Source: Sclerurus mexicanus (Eukaryota > Chordata > Aves > Passeriformes > Furnariidae). Taken from it: DNA of 64,000 nucleotides. Below are positions 22,734-35,013 of this stretch, in pieces. Positions within the stretch are counted from its first letter, which is position 1, and every line of letters begins with the position of its first letter. The position numbers were made by a program, and so were the translations under genes. Under the pieces are notes generated by a model. That model ran no database searches and had not been told where the DNA came from. It saw nothing but the letters and a program-made list of their open reading frames with translations. The DNA is taken from positions 724,792-788,791 of the forward strand of contig VWZF01003927.1 of NCBI GenBank assembly GCA_013396755.1. Reading direction: 5' to 3'.

Positions 22734-25700
22734 ATCTCTACTGTTCTATTAAAAATATACTTTAATAAACTAACACGCATGTTGCAGATAATCCAGAATG
22801 ATCACCGAACATCCAGGAGGGCTCCTTAGGTAATTACTATAATACCTGTATCCCCAATATGCTACTTTTTGCTGTCCTGGGGTTCATCTTTTTAATATCT
22901 GGAATGCATGAGGATGAAACCTACTTATCCCTACTAATGTCTCATGCCAAGGGTGTGGAAATTTTGGTCAATTTAAGAATATCCAGCCAACCAAGATGGC
23001 CAGTTTGGGGGACCTAGGGTGTTTTCTAGGGTTTCTGATAAGTGAGCTCTTCCCTGTCCCACAGATCCCCTCTTCCAGCAGTAGAGGCATCCTCTTACCT
23101 CCCACCAAACTCATCATCTTCTGAGGAAACAGACGCCTGCAACTTCCAAAGCTCTCTGGAGAGTCAATCGCTCTGCCATGCTTAAAAATAAACTTTTCAG
23201 TCTGAAGTCCCATGGGAAATACTTCGTTAGGAAAGTGAAAGGAGTTAAATCATTCACACTATTAGCTCAAGTGGCTACTGCAGCTGGTCCAGCAAATGCC
23301 AACCCAGCCAAAGCTCAGTCATTTTCTCTCACACACATTGTGTATAGTGAGACGAGAGTGTCTGCAGATTTATTAGCTTGTATATAACACTAAATTGATG
23401 AAAACATCCTCTAGGCAACTTCATCTACTTTCCACTTACATGTTCCCATGACAGTGACAACTTGTTGTGTTACAGCTGACCTGTCAGCCTCTGCTACTCC
23501 CTGTTCATTGGGGGCTGTCTGTCACTGGATGTATATGAAACAGGAGGTGAGCAGAACACACCAGGCAGTTATACACACATTCCTCCCAAACAGCCTGCTT
23601 AAAAACTGGCAAAGCTGACAGTGGAGAGATTATTATTGAACCCTCACACAGATTCATCCAATATATGTCTGTTCTAAGAGATGAAGGGTTGCTGCAAACA
23701 TTTTCACCTAGCTATAAATAAACAAATTTCTTAAGCCGAACGTCCAAAAATAGCAGCTCTGGGCTTTTTCTGCTTTTGCAAGTAAGTGGTGAAAAGGGCA
23801 TTCATTAGATCCTCTTTTCCAGATAGAAGGGTGACCATCACAAATCAGGTATCAGGCGAGGAGTGTGTGCTCCATTGTTACTGCAGATGTGTCAATCCCT
23901 GGAAACAAAAGAATCGGCACTCGTCTAGGAACAAGCTCCTGTTAGTTAGCAATTCAGAATGACTTCCAAAAGCAATCCCTTAGTCTCCAATGATATCTGT
24001 CTGACAACTACTTAATCTCGGCAAGAGCTGTGTTAAACCAGCCTGTCATCATTGCTACCTCTCAGGTGTAGCTTGAAAGGGGAGAGAGAAAGAGAGAGAT
24101 CTATGAGTTTCAATCACTTAGAAGAAATTATAACTTTTTAGAAGCCTGTATGCAGATAGCATTTACCATATTGAATGGAAGATGACAGTTCCCATATAGA
24201 CAGAATGGTACAATGCAAAATGCCAGCTTCCAGGTGATTCTATCCCATCTCCGAGGCTGTCGGGAGCTATCAAATTAATGTTGAAATAATTGTCACTTGT
24301 GAATACCTGCCAGTGTAACCAAGTCGGGTATTAAAAAAAAAAAATCCCAATTGATCAGCCTCAAAAAATGTTCTGAATACTTAAAGAAAAAAGTTTCACT
24401 GAGGTGTGATGCTGTTCCATATTCATTTTAGCAGGATTTTTTTTTAAGAACAGAAGCAAAAACGAAAGTATTTAAGTTTCCCCATTGAAGTAGTGTTAAT
24501 ATCATCACTGATTCTTTGATTATTTAAAATTCAGACATTTTTATTATAAAAGAAGCAAATAAAAATTAGCTAATGCTTGAACCTCTTGCTACTAGAGTCA
24601 TTTGTAATAAATCTTGATGCCCTTCTCTCTCTCTGTCTCATTGCTGTAAAAATTTCAACTTCGTTGAAGTTCTCTTTTAACTCTGCACATCCTTACAGGG
24701 ATTTATTGGGGTTAATAGTTTTTTTAGGTCTTACTGTTAAGTGTTCTTGGTGTCTAACCTAATGAAGAGCAGGGATCGATCCACTGTGTCACTACAGTCC
24801 CATCCTTAGCATTGTATAATAAATGACAGCATGGAAAACTACATTCTTTATTCATGGAACACATGCAGCAACAGCAACAGCATTGCACATTTTCTCTATA
24901 TTGACTTGCCAATGTACCTACAGGAAAGAAGAAGAAAGGAATGTAGTTTCTGAGCTGTATCAGAGCACTCCCAGCTCCCAGTGAAACCACACTCAGTACT
25001 TGGCAGATTTGAATCTTTGACATTTCCTCTAAACCCCTTTAAGGTACCAGGTTTTAGTATTCACCAAGCACACCTGATTCCCCAGTACATGGCAAATGAT
25101 TGTATCGTCATCTTTCAGACTTGTCTCTCACCCTTTGACTCTTTGCCTTCATCATTTTGCAGAGGGTTAAATGCAGTGCACTGAGAATCAGATGCATCGG
25201 AAATCTGCAGCCAGTGCTGAATTCAGCAGACAACATGTTAGGAGGCTGTTCATCTAGGCAGGACATTGCACCAGTACTCTGGGACCTGTACTGGCCATCA
25301 CATGAATGCCAGGAACAGACTAAGACCCCAAGACACAACTGCCAACCCTTTGGTCCCCTGGTCCCTCACTCCTCAAGGAAGAACCGTCCCTCAGAGATAA
25401 AGTAGCATGATGTTCAGGCTGATTTTCATCAAGGGCAACCAAGTTTGCTTTCCTCCTGGAAAGCAAATATGGTGTGTGCTCATTGTTCCTCAGACCACTG
25501 GTCTTTTCACTTCTATATTTAACCTCAAGGCTGCTCGGACATCTCATGTCCTGTGAGCTTTTGTGGGGGTTTTAGTGGGCCATGAGTCAAATCACTGGAT
25601 ACTGACATGCAGAGCCCGCATGCTAAATCACAGTACAGGCTGAGACTGTCCATCCATGTAAATTATCTTGGAGCCTCACAGTCCTCTGATAAAGGTTCCT

Positions 25701-28700
25701 CCGTGTCTCTTCACTTCCTACAAGCCAGACAGCTAAATTCTGTTTTCTAAGCTAATAAAATGAATTCTCTGTTAAGAACTCCTGTGCTTCAAACGATGAG
25801 ATCTATTGAAATTAATTTTCAACCACTTAATATTTACAGTGTTTTAACTATCTCTTCTCTATCTTATTAGGTCTTGTTAACAAGTACCTAAAGCTATTCT
25901 TTTTTCTCTTCTCAAACAGTTCTTACAACTTGGGCTACATTCTGATTTCTGTATTATGTGCAAACTGGACCCATTCTATACTTATAACCATGTGAGGGAA
26001 ATAGCATTTTGATTCTTCTGTGTGCATGAATATGGACAGAGAAAAAATACCTCCCAACAGAGATTTACATAGGAAATTTGTATGAGGTGTATCTGTGTGC
26101 ACATCCCCATGCATTGACATGGTTAATACACGCTGTATTTAGTTGTTATGTATGCCTGCATGTTTCTGTTCCTGTGTAGTTAAATATCCTGACAGTGCCA
26201 TTCAGAGACCAAAACAAAGAGCAAACTCCACATTTCAATTTCAGGCAATATCTCTCCAAATTTTGGAGTGACATTTGCCAAGGGATGGACCCATACTTAT
26301 AAACTTTTCCCTTGGATGCTCTACCCCACAAACGCCCTAACACTGTCATGACAAAGGCAGCAGCTGTTTTCCCAGGCCTTTTCTAAATTATTTCCGCAGA
26401 TTAAAATATACATGTATATATTTATGCCGACAAGAAGGAGGGAAAGTGCAACTTCTAGTCAATGCCTAAATTTCCTGCCTCCAAAGCCCAGCTGGAGAGC
26501 AGGAGTTATAACAGAAAACAGCAGCACAATTAGCTGGAGTTCTGTAGCTGTCTGCAGCAGACTGCTTGCTCCTGTCTCTCTATAGGTGGTCTCCCAGTTC
26601 ATCAGTTCATAAATAAGTAATTTGAAATGTGTTCCTGGGGGAAATTTTCCTCCTTCTCTCCTGAACAGACTGTACTCATCAGTTTTCCTGTTCTCCAGGT
26701 ACCTGGCGTTCTCATTTATAATGGCCAGAGGAACTATGCTGTTCTAATTCTTGCTTCATTACATTTCCTAATGCTTGTTTTCAGCAGCTTCACAACTCCA
26801 CATTTCTTTATATATTGATAAAAAAACTCTTTGCATATATTATTTATTGGCACTTTCATGTTAGCTTTACTGCTGATTTAAATGGAATATTTTTACATAC
26901 AAAGTAAGACTGTGAAGTTGGTTTCAGGTCTGAGGTTTAGATATTTTGATTCAAATTATGTGAGGGGAAAAAAACTAATCAGCAAGAGAAATTATTGTCA
27001 CTGGCCATTTCCTTCCCCTCCTCATCACACAATCTCCAGACAGATAGATAGCACATACAAATGCTTCAGCAGAATGGAACATTATATATCTTAGAGAAAA
27101 ACACAGAGCCCAAATCAAAAGCTTAAGCAGCCAGTTTATAAAGGTCTTAGGTAGTCAAGGATGCAGCAGGATATACAAAAATAACTTGGCAAGTAAGTCC
27201 TTAATCCTAAATGAACAGCAAAGGAAATCAGGCACCTATTTCGCTTAACTCTTTTGAAAATACCTGTAAGTGCTTATTGGGAAGTGTCTAAGCTCTCTAT
27301 GAGAAAACAGGTCCATCGGCACATAAGAAAAAAAACATGACATCCACTGGTGGAAGGCATAACTCTGTTAATACAAGTGCTCATGTAAAACAAAGCAGTG
27401 TGAACCCGGGAAACAGAGCAGCAAACAGCCAGGTTAAATATTTTCGAAGTTTTGTCGAATAAACAAATTACGTGACCATAACAAGCCTCAGCCCTGTCGG
27501 AGTGGACGGGCAGTAGCTCTCGGCAGTGGCATCCCCTGTGCCTGCTGTGAGCACACACAGCTCCTGCAGCCCGGGAGGGACCGGGCATGACATTGTCAGC
27601 ACAGAGAGAGATCTGCGGAGGTCAGCAGCACAGGAGCCAAAATGATTCCTGGCAATACCTTACTGGGGCTTCCTGAGCTCCAAATCACCTTCAGAGGGAT
27701 GAAGACCAAGACTTCAAGGCTTGGTTGCCCATAAGAGGCAGAGATGCTGCTCTGGGAGGGATCTTCCTTTCCATGTTCCCATGAAACAAACTCAGCAGAC
27801 CTTTGACAGCTGCCAGAGAACTCCCCAGCCAAACTCGGATATGTGCATGTTACTTTAGCTGGTCTGTTTTACATTCCTCTGTAGGACAAAAGGAAAATGT
27901 TCCAACCTTGAGAGCCACCCTGAGATGCAATTGCAGCTCCCCAGGAAGTCCAGATTAGGTACTGACAGCCCCTGAAGTGGAATTAAACATGCAAAGCAAG
28001 AGCGTGGTTCTATATTGCTTGAAATTACTGTGATTTTATATTGCTCTTTTTGGATTTAATCAAAGACACCCATTGACTGCATGGACAATCGATCAGGCTT
28101 TGCTTTTTGCCATATTACACTAATCAATGGCTCTAATATATTACACAGAACAGTTCACCAGATGACAGATTTAGAAACATCTATCTTTTTCCTTAAGAAA
28201 TTACCCTGAAAACACCTAATGAAGAAGCACTTATTATTTCTTCTAGTTAGGACCAAATGTTGCTCTTAATTAAATCAGTAAAAATTCAGAATTGGGCTGT
28301 TGAGTTCAATAATTGGCTTGTGAATGCCAGTTATAATTTTGATTTTCCTATGATTCAGAAGGGGGTGAAAACTTCCACTGAAAAGATTTATTTTATATAA
28401 AGGAACACTTATCTTACCATTTTCTTTTAGATCTTTGATATGTCTATGTAAATTAGTGATATTGCTGGATTGTTGGTTGGTTACTGGACAGTTTATTTTT
28501 AAAGAAATATGAACAATATTTTAACTTTTAAAAATAGAAGGGCTACTCTATAAACTGAACTAAGGAACCCTAAATAGCAAGTCAGTATTTTTCTTTGATG
28601 AAAGACACCAACATCTAGTTAGGCAAGCTGAATTCAAGTCTACTTCTTTTTCTGCTCTATTAGACAAAAACTATACCACAATCAGTGCAGCATTGTCAAG

Positions 28701-29469
28701 CTCAAGTCTTCAGGTACCATGAATCAGATCACCTCACATCTGATCAGCTTTACTTAAAAAATAGAATTAAAAATATTTAGAATGGTTTCCCACTTTTATT
28801 TAAGGCTGTACAAGGATTAACCAGAGAGCATATTTTTTCTGCTTTGCCATAAAAGCAGGAATTTACATGATGCTGGGAGCTTGAGTTTTAAGAAACATAT
28901 TAACTACTTTGACATCCACAGTCATGGATTATACAAAATTATACAAAATTATAAAAAAATAAAGAAGTGAAGGCAAGAGTTGATGGCAATTGGCTTTTTC
29001 CAAGAGTTATTAAAATCATTCAGTGAGAGGTGAAGGGGGAATACTTTATAAACCTTCTGGAAAAAAACCCCATCATAATTAAAAGAATCTTCTTTTCTTC
29101 TGGGATTGTCTTTGGTGGAAAGGGAATTCTGTCACCCAACTGGTGCTGAATTTCTGCGTTAGTCTTAATTATTTGCTGGTTACCTGCATAGCTCAGCAGT
29201 CACAACTGAGTCTAGATTTTTCAGAAAAGCTCCCTTCCCATTTCAGCTCTTGCAGTGAAGTTCATGCTATTGGATTCTGCCTAAACTTTTGAAAAAATAT
29301 TATTCTTAATGGGTACAGAAAAAAAAAAGAAAAAAAAAGGAAGTTGTTGTTTCTTCTAAAGGCTGAACTAGCAAAGAAAACAAACTTAGAGAAAAGGCTG
29401 CAAAGAAATGTTTTTAGCAGACTACTTGCAAAATGAAATCAAAACATATTTCAGAGCCTTTCCTTGAAA
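22734..29469. other. Unique AT-rich DNA, parts with conserved-noncoding texture
   Basis: No gene recognised. Blocks at about 23200-24420 and 27990-28350 have evenly mixed, repeat-free sequence with homeodomain (TAAT), TCF-like (AATCAAAG) and T-box-like (CAGGTGT) words. This is the texture of conserved noncoding elements, but conservation cannot be judged from one sequence. The frame 25163-25405 follows a good acceptor and ends in TAG; the opposite strand is also open there, so it is not called. Confidence 0.45.
28928..28957 (+). repeat. 10-bp tandem repeat, about 2.6 copies
   Basis: ATTATACAAA, ATTATACAAA, then ATTATAAAAA. A short slippage repeat in AT-rich DNA. Confidence 0.9.
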
Positions 29470-29494
29470 GGGATGGGTTGGGAGGAGGAGGGGG
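29470..29494 (+). other. Canonical G-quadruplex motif
   Basis: GGG-AT-GGG-TT-GGG-(7 nt)-GGGGG satisfies the classic four-run pattern with loops of 2, 2 and 7 nt. It lies just upstream of a GC-richer patch (29528-30019) whose 163-codon frame is not recognised and is also open on the minus strand. Confidence 0.6.
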
Positions 29495-30794
29495 AGCAGG
29501 AGGCAGTCAGGCTCCAGCAAAGCACAGATGCTTTATTCTGTGACAGGCAGGACTCTCTGGGACTGCAGGTCTCTGCTGCACTTCTCACTTGGGCAACTCG
29601 TTTTCAAGTTTCAGTTGTTCCCAAATGACAGCAGATCAACACGTGCTCACAGGGGTGTTGGCAGACAGGGGGGCAGAGGGGGCAGTGCAAAACTGGCACC
29701 AACAAATCTTGGAGATAAGTGGCGCAGAGAGCAAGGGAATTGGCTGCAGCATCCCTGTCCTTGTGCTGTCAGCTCCACGTGTGCCGCTCGCTCCCCTCTC
29801 ACCGGAATATTCCAGGCAGGGAAGACACCAAACAGGTTACTTGGCTGCAGGAGCGCCTTATCTAAAGTCCTTCTCAAAAGAGGAAATGAGCCTATTTGCA
29901 TTTTCCCAGTGAAGCATGGAGGAATGTTTCTCCTTACATTATTCTGTGCGCTCAGGTTTGCCCCAGGCCTGCTCGCAGGCTCAGAGAGCTCTGAAAACAC
30001 CTGTATCCTTCCCATTTAAATGCACGCTTCAGACAAATCTTTTTGGAGGCTTTCAAAAGAAATAGACTAATATTTTTCCATGCTCACATGTACTTTTTTT
30101 CCTATGAGATTGCTGAAAACAGAAATTAACCACTTGATTCCCCACTTATTCCCCTTCCTTTGTTTACTCTTTTATCTGTAAAAGCTTTCCTCTAGGTTAG
30201 GCTTTGGCTGAGCATCTTTCTCCACAGGAAAAAGAAAAATAGGCAAAACCAAGCAAATTTATAGAATTGCACTATAACTCAAGCATCTGTCACACACCTG
30301 AATGGAAGATTCAAGGGGACATTTCTATTGGAAAAGATTTGGCACACTGCTTGTTAGAAAATTCAAAATCCATCTTACCTATGGATTTATTCTCTACTTT
30401 GAAAACATCCTAAAAATCCATTACAGCAAGGAAAGCTACTACTTCAAAAATGGTTCAAGGCATCCCCTTCGTGTGGGGCTGTTCCCTGCTACAAAGGTTG
30501 GAGCGATTGCTGGGACCAGATCCAAATTTTACTGAAGTCAAGGCAAGGATCTTTATATGAGTCCATGTGCATCCATCCCAGGCCGGGCGGAGGAGAAGCT
30601 TTTCTCTCTACAACTAATTGCACAGATATTTTTGCCTGGACGAGAATAAACCTGGCAGAAAGAATTCAAATGACCTGAGTTCAAAGATCACTGACTGCAT
30701 TAGTAAGTGGTGCCTATGGAAAAAAGCTGGGTGCTCTCCCTACACTTGCAGGAAACTGATGGAAACTGCCTCTCCCTGTGCCTGGGAGGCTCCT
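29495..30794. other. GC-richer patch with long chance frames
   Basis: A plus-strand frame of 163 codons (29528-30019) overlaps a minus-strand frame of 122 codons. Neither shows a signal peptide, repeated domain or motif that I know. A length of this order is expected about once by chance in a window this size. It is read as noncoding. Confidence 0.5.
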
Positions 30795-30834
30795 TGCCTC
30801 CTCTGTGACTCAGTTTCCCCGTCATGTAAAGATG
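30795..30834 (+). mobile_element. MIR-like SINE fragment
   Basis: GCCTCCTCTGTGACTCAGTT followed by TCCCCGTCATGTAAAGATG corresponds to the MIR-type phrase 'GCCTCTCTGTGCCTCAGTTTCCCCATCTGTAAAATG'. Only this best-kept core part is recognisable. Confidence 0.45.
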
Positions 30835-31146
30835 TGAGGCCAACCCTCCACCAAAGGCACAGCATGAGGGCTCCTGAAGCCCATCACTCCAACACTGCCC
30901 ACTGTGGTGAATATTATTATTTACCCTTGGACTTAAATACACAGTGCGTGTACATGATTGTGCATATGTACATGCGGTTACCTTGGTGACAGCTTCATCC
31001 TGATATGAAGTGGCCATAAGAAAACACCATAGGGGATTGGCAGGAGTAAGGGCAAGAGACAAATTAGTTCCCATCAGTATCAGCTACTGTGAACCTGATG
31101 CCGAATTATGTAACAGGGGGCAAAAAGTCAATATTCTTTCCCTGTG

Positions 31147-31167
31147 TTTTTTTTCTTTTTTTTTTTT
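31147..31167 (+). repeat. Poly-T tract
   Basis: Twenty T in 21 bases with a single interrupting C at 31155. No retrotransposon body could be recognised next to it. Confidence 0.9.
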
Positions 31168-32880
31168 GGAATAACACAAATGTCCCTAAGTCTTCCCTCT
31201 CCCATCATATTTTAATGCAGTTTCATTAAGGATAGAGTGAGGATTTTTCTAATGCATTCAGTAATTTCCCACTCTCTCTCCTAAATGATGATTTCATGTG
31301 TAACTGGCAGGAGATGAAATTTCAACAGATTGAATGTTTCTCTCTCTCCTCTGCGTGCGCATACACACACATTCTTTTAGTCCCCAGATAGAAACTGTAA
31401 TTCCCCTATATAAAAATGGGGGAAAAACATTTTTTTCCCTCCTTTTCAAATGTATAACATAGTTGTGAAGGCTAATTATAAAATAATGTTTATACCTTGG
31501 AGACCAAGACAGGAGGTTACGAAAATGCTTTAAAAGTCCCAGTGCTGCAATAGAAGAATTTCATTAACTGAAACAAAGCAGAGCTGGTGAAAGTTTGAAA
31601 AACAAAGTATGCAAAACATTAAAAAAACAAAGCCAAATCTATTTACTGGTCTGGTACATATCAAACTTTCAAGGTTCACAGTGATTCTTTCACATTCCTA
31701 AGTGAAAAACGCAATTAAGAGGTTCAGTTTTGTTCCTAAAATCTTGGCTTTGAAATGCTCAGTGAGTTTTTCCTTTCAAGCCCGGAGGCAGCGCAGTGCT
31801 GACTGGTTCCCAAAGAGGTTTAGATGATGCTATCCCTCCCAGCACCCTGTAGGATAAAGCTTTGTGCAACCCAAGCTGTGCAGAGCCTCTGCACCAGGAA
31901 ATAAGTCCCTAGCACAGTTGTGGGGTACTCATGTGCTTGCAGCCAGTTCCACCCCTGCATTTAACAAGTTGGCCCTGCGTGATTGTCCGATGGACCTGGC
32001 AATGAGGAGATGAACCCTGACAGACACAGTCTTTATCATGGAGTAAAATTGGCTCACAGCAGTGTCCTGCCAACAGGAATGTCATGTTTTATGAATTGCC
32101 ATATTGCACACTGCAGTGAGCTCTGCCTGCCTGGGCTTCGGGCGGACAGCAACAACCCAGCCCTCCTCCTTCACTGCCTGCATCCTCCAAAAGTAGCAAA
32201 TAAGAGCAGAACCAGCAGCATCTGCTTCTCTGCAAACTCATCACCATTAAGGTTCAGAAAAAATGTGAATATAATGCAAGCAGAGGGGTTAGACTGTTGC
32301 AGTTCAGCTTGCCAGGACACCTAACACAGGCAGCACAGGGCTGAGCAGAGGAGGCTTGTGGCACCATAACCAGTGGGGGCACGGGCCACCAAACAGAAAA
32401 CAGGGCTGTGTTCCTCTCCCTGGGCCCAGCAGCATCCAGGGTCAGCGTGCAGCCGAAGGCGGGCAAAGTGCCATCCTGATCCACAGAAGGACCAAACTCT
32501 TAGTGTCACCTCCACCAGCCACAAAGGGTAGGAATGCCACTCCAGTTACAGAAAATATGGATTGACTGGAGGCAATTGGTTGTGTTGACTCAGCTCTGAC
32601 CGGCACTGCTCCATCATGTGTGGAACATCCCTACACAAGACCAAGCCACTGGGGAGTGCAACAGCAATGTTAGTGGGGAGTATTGGTGCTAACCCAGCCA
32701 AGGCATCCGAGCCTGCTACTCATTTTGACAAGGTCTGTCCCTTGAGATTTCCTGGAACTTCTTTTGCCTCTTAAATTACCCTTCCTGCCTCAAACTGAGG
32801 AAGCCCAATAGTTGGGATCACTAGACTCAAACAAGCACAGTTTTTGTCACGGAAAAGCTGTGCTTAATGCCTCACACTGT
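31168..32880. other. Unique DNA, no gene recognised
   Basis: AT-rich to about 31780, then moderately GC-rich (31980-32560) with overlapping chance frames on both strands. No feature is supported. Confidence 0.5.
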
Positions 32881-32992
32881 CACGATCTTCCTACTTGCCC
32901 ACGAACCTTTCAGTTCCCATCTGTAAAATGGGAAAAATAACACTTTCTTAATTCCCAGGGGAGCTATGGAGGTGAAAAGCACTGAAGACCGC
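32881..32992 (+). mobile_element. MIR-like SINE, best preserved copy in the window
   Basis: CAGTTCCCATCTGTAAAATG (32911-32930) followed by GGGAAAAATAACACTTTC, then CCAGGGGAGCTATGGAGG and TGAAAAGCACTG. The order follows the amniote MIR-type consensus: 'CAGTTCCCCATCTGTAAAATGGGGATAATAGCACTT', 'CAGGGGTGTTGTGAGG', then a tail near 'AAAGCGCTT'. The upstream half is too decayed to place. Confidence 0.6.
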
Positions 32993-33064
32993 GTGGCATT
33001 CAGAAGAGTTGCAGCTGGAGTATCACAGATAGTTCCAGCATGGGGCTATAACTGCAATGATATA

Positions 33065-33080
33065 TGTGTGTATACACACA
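33065..33080. repeat. Perfect 16-bp alternating purine-pyrimidine palindrome
   Basis: TGTGTGTATACACACA equals its own reverse complement and alternates purine and pyrimidine throughout, so it could adopt a cruciform or Z-form. Confidence 0.9.
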
Positions 33081-34884
33081 CACTCTTTTAAAAGTGTTCA
33101 AGAGCATAAATCTGGTTCAAAATCTTGCCCTTGCCTTTAAGGTCTCTGACTACCGATTCCACCTAAAAGTATTAGCAAAATATGTCAGATCCCAAGCCAA
33201 GCCGTTCTAAAAGTATTTAACTTCTTGCATATCAGAGAATTCATTTTATTTTGGCTCACAAAGGACAGCCTTTTTGACAAATATATCAAACCGCTTCCGC
33301 CTGCTAATCACAAGGGGCAGGACGACCCATTAAAGGAGTAAGATGTGTACATCCATGTGACAAGCATGGTTGTTTAATGAAACACAACTAGCAAAGCTTC
33401 AAAATCCCCACCATAAAAGTGGCTCTGAATTTTTTACTGAGACTTCAATGAAACAAAATCACATTCTTAATGCTAAATATAGTCCTACAAGTGCTGAAAG
33501 TTTTGCACAAAGAAAGCAGGCTGCAGGTTTTCAAAGACATTATTTTTTGTACCTTTTTTTTTCTGATAACTGAATAGGATTTCACAGAGCTTGCTGAATG
33601 TTTGTTTGAAGTTTGCTTTTTTAATGCGTAAATTCAAAATTTGTTAGGGAATGGTTTTTCCTGAATTTCAATTGATCCAACTTAGAAAACTGAAAACAAG
33701 TTCTTTGCAAAGACCAAAACCAAAAAATTTCAAGAAAATAGAAGTTCACACAAAGCTTCTAACACCTTGTGTTTTTAATACCCAAGGAAAAACTCAGTGG
33801 ATAATAAAATATAAAGCAAATTGAAAAAAATGTTGTTGGTAGCAGGCCTTTCCTATTCTTATGAAAAGAACTCTTTAATGCTTCGGGAATTTTAGACTTT
33901 TGTCTGGTATTGTTTGAGCAACTGTTTGAGTCTGTTTGTATTTTATTGAGGCCACTTGACCTTTCCCAAGCTATAGAGCTTTGCCCTCTGTTTCTGAAGA
34001 GAGTATATAGACCCCAGGAATGGCAGTATCACACTCACAATGAGGAACTTTAAATAAAAATAAAAAAGCCTTAAATTTGAGCATCTTGTTGTGGGATCTG
34101 TGTCACACAAACAAGGAGAATTCCGTTCTTGAGCAAACTTGCTTCCTGAGCAAACTTGCTTTTTCTCCTTTTTCTGCTTGGAGATTTACTCCTGAGCTCA
34201 CAGCAGTTTTACATCCAGGCAGCTTCATTAAAACCTTTGGAGCTATTCCTAATTATTTACCTCCAATTTCATGAGAGGACAATCAGCCCCTCATTTGCTT
34301 TTTTTGGGACGTATTTGGATTTTTGCCTTGTATTTTTTCCTCTCTGCTAGAAAATGCAACAGCAAAGAGACATAAGAGAATTGTCCATTGGAGAATGTGG
34401 CTCTGGAGTTACAGTTCCTCCGAGGGCTTGCATTGAAGTCCTATAAAACTTGGCGTAGGCTCACAGGCTACTGGAAAATTTATTTACAGGCATGAAAAAC
34501 ATGAAGAACAGAGTACGCCAAGTGTGAGTCACTCCTCTTTTCCCCTCTTTTCACCTTAAAAAAACAATTGGAGGAGAAAGAAGAATGACAATAAAGGGAA
34601 TAAAAATTAAGATGAAATATAAAATTATGTCAGAAAAATCTCTGCTCCAGTTTGACAATGTCATTCCTTCAGACCAAACCAGGAACTCAATGCCTACTGA
34701 TTCAAGGGAAGAGGACAGCTCCTCTTGTGAGGAAAATGAAACATTTTCCTTGGAGATGTCTATGGTTTCTTCTGCAAGGAGCTGAGCAGAGTTTCTGTCA
34801 CTCTGAGGGGGTGGGTCCCTGTTACAACAACCTGCTCTGTAACTAACCTGCAGTCTCCTTGCTAATTAAAACCTTTGTTTCCAG
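33081..34884. other. AT-rich unique DNA
   Basis: No gene recognised. It contains a 17-bp tandem duplication at 34130-34163, listed separately. Confidence 0.55.
34130..34163 (+). repeat. 17-bp tandem duplication
   Basis: TGAGCAAACTTGCTTCC is repeated directly as TGAGCAAACTTGCTTTT. Each unit holds a near-palindromic AGCAAACTTGCT. Confidence 0.9.
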
Positions 34885-35013
34885 TCCACCCCCTGAGCTG
34901 CTCCCAGACTGGCAGGAGTTCGAGGGACAATTTGACCTCATTGTGGATGAAGTACTTTTCCAGGGTTGGGCTTTGTTTGCTTGGAAGAGAGTCACCAGAG
35001 CAAGAGAGGACAG
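34885..35013 (+). other. Exon-like 129-nt segment (unidentified)
   Basis: A good acceptor (branch-like GCTAATT, then TTTGTTTCCAG ending at 34884) and a fair donor (GACAG followed by GTGACT) enclose a segment with one open frame. The peptide starts PPPELLPDWQEFEGQFDLIV and continues with a tryptophan-containing stretch. The 129-nt length with equal start and end phase is typical of real internal exons. No family is recognised, the other frames and the minus strand are also largely open, and no partner exon of matching phase was found. Confidence 0.15.

Noticed and set aside
25163..25405. Possible terminal exon after a good acceptor, with AATAAA near 25754
   Set aside because: The opposite strand is equally open, the peptide is unrecognised, and AATAAA is common in this DNA.
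29528..30019. 163-codon plus-strand frame
   Set aside because: Overlapped by a 122-codon minus-strand frame, no recognisable domain, and a length expected about once by chance in 64 kb.
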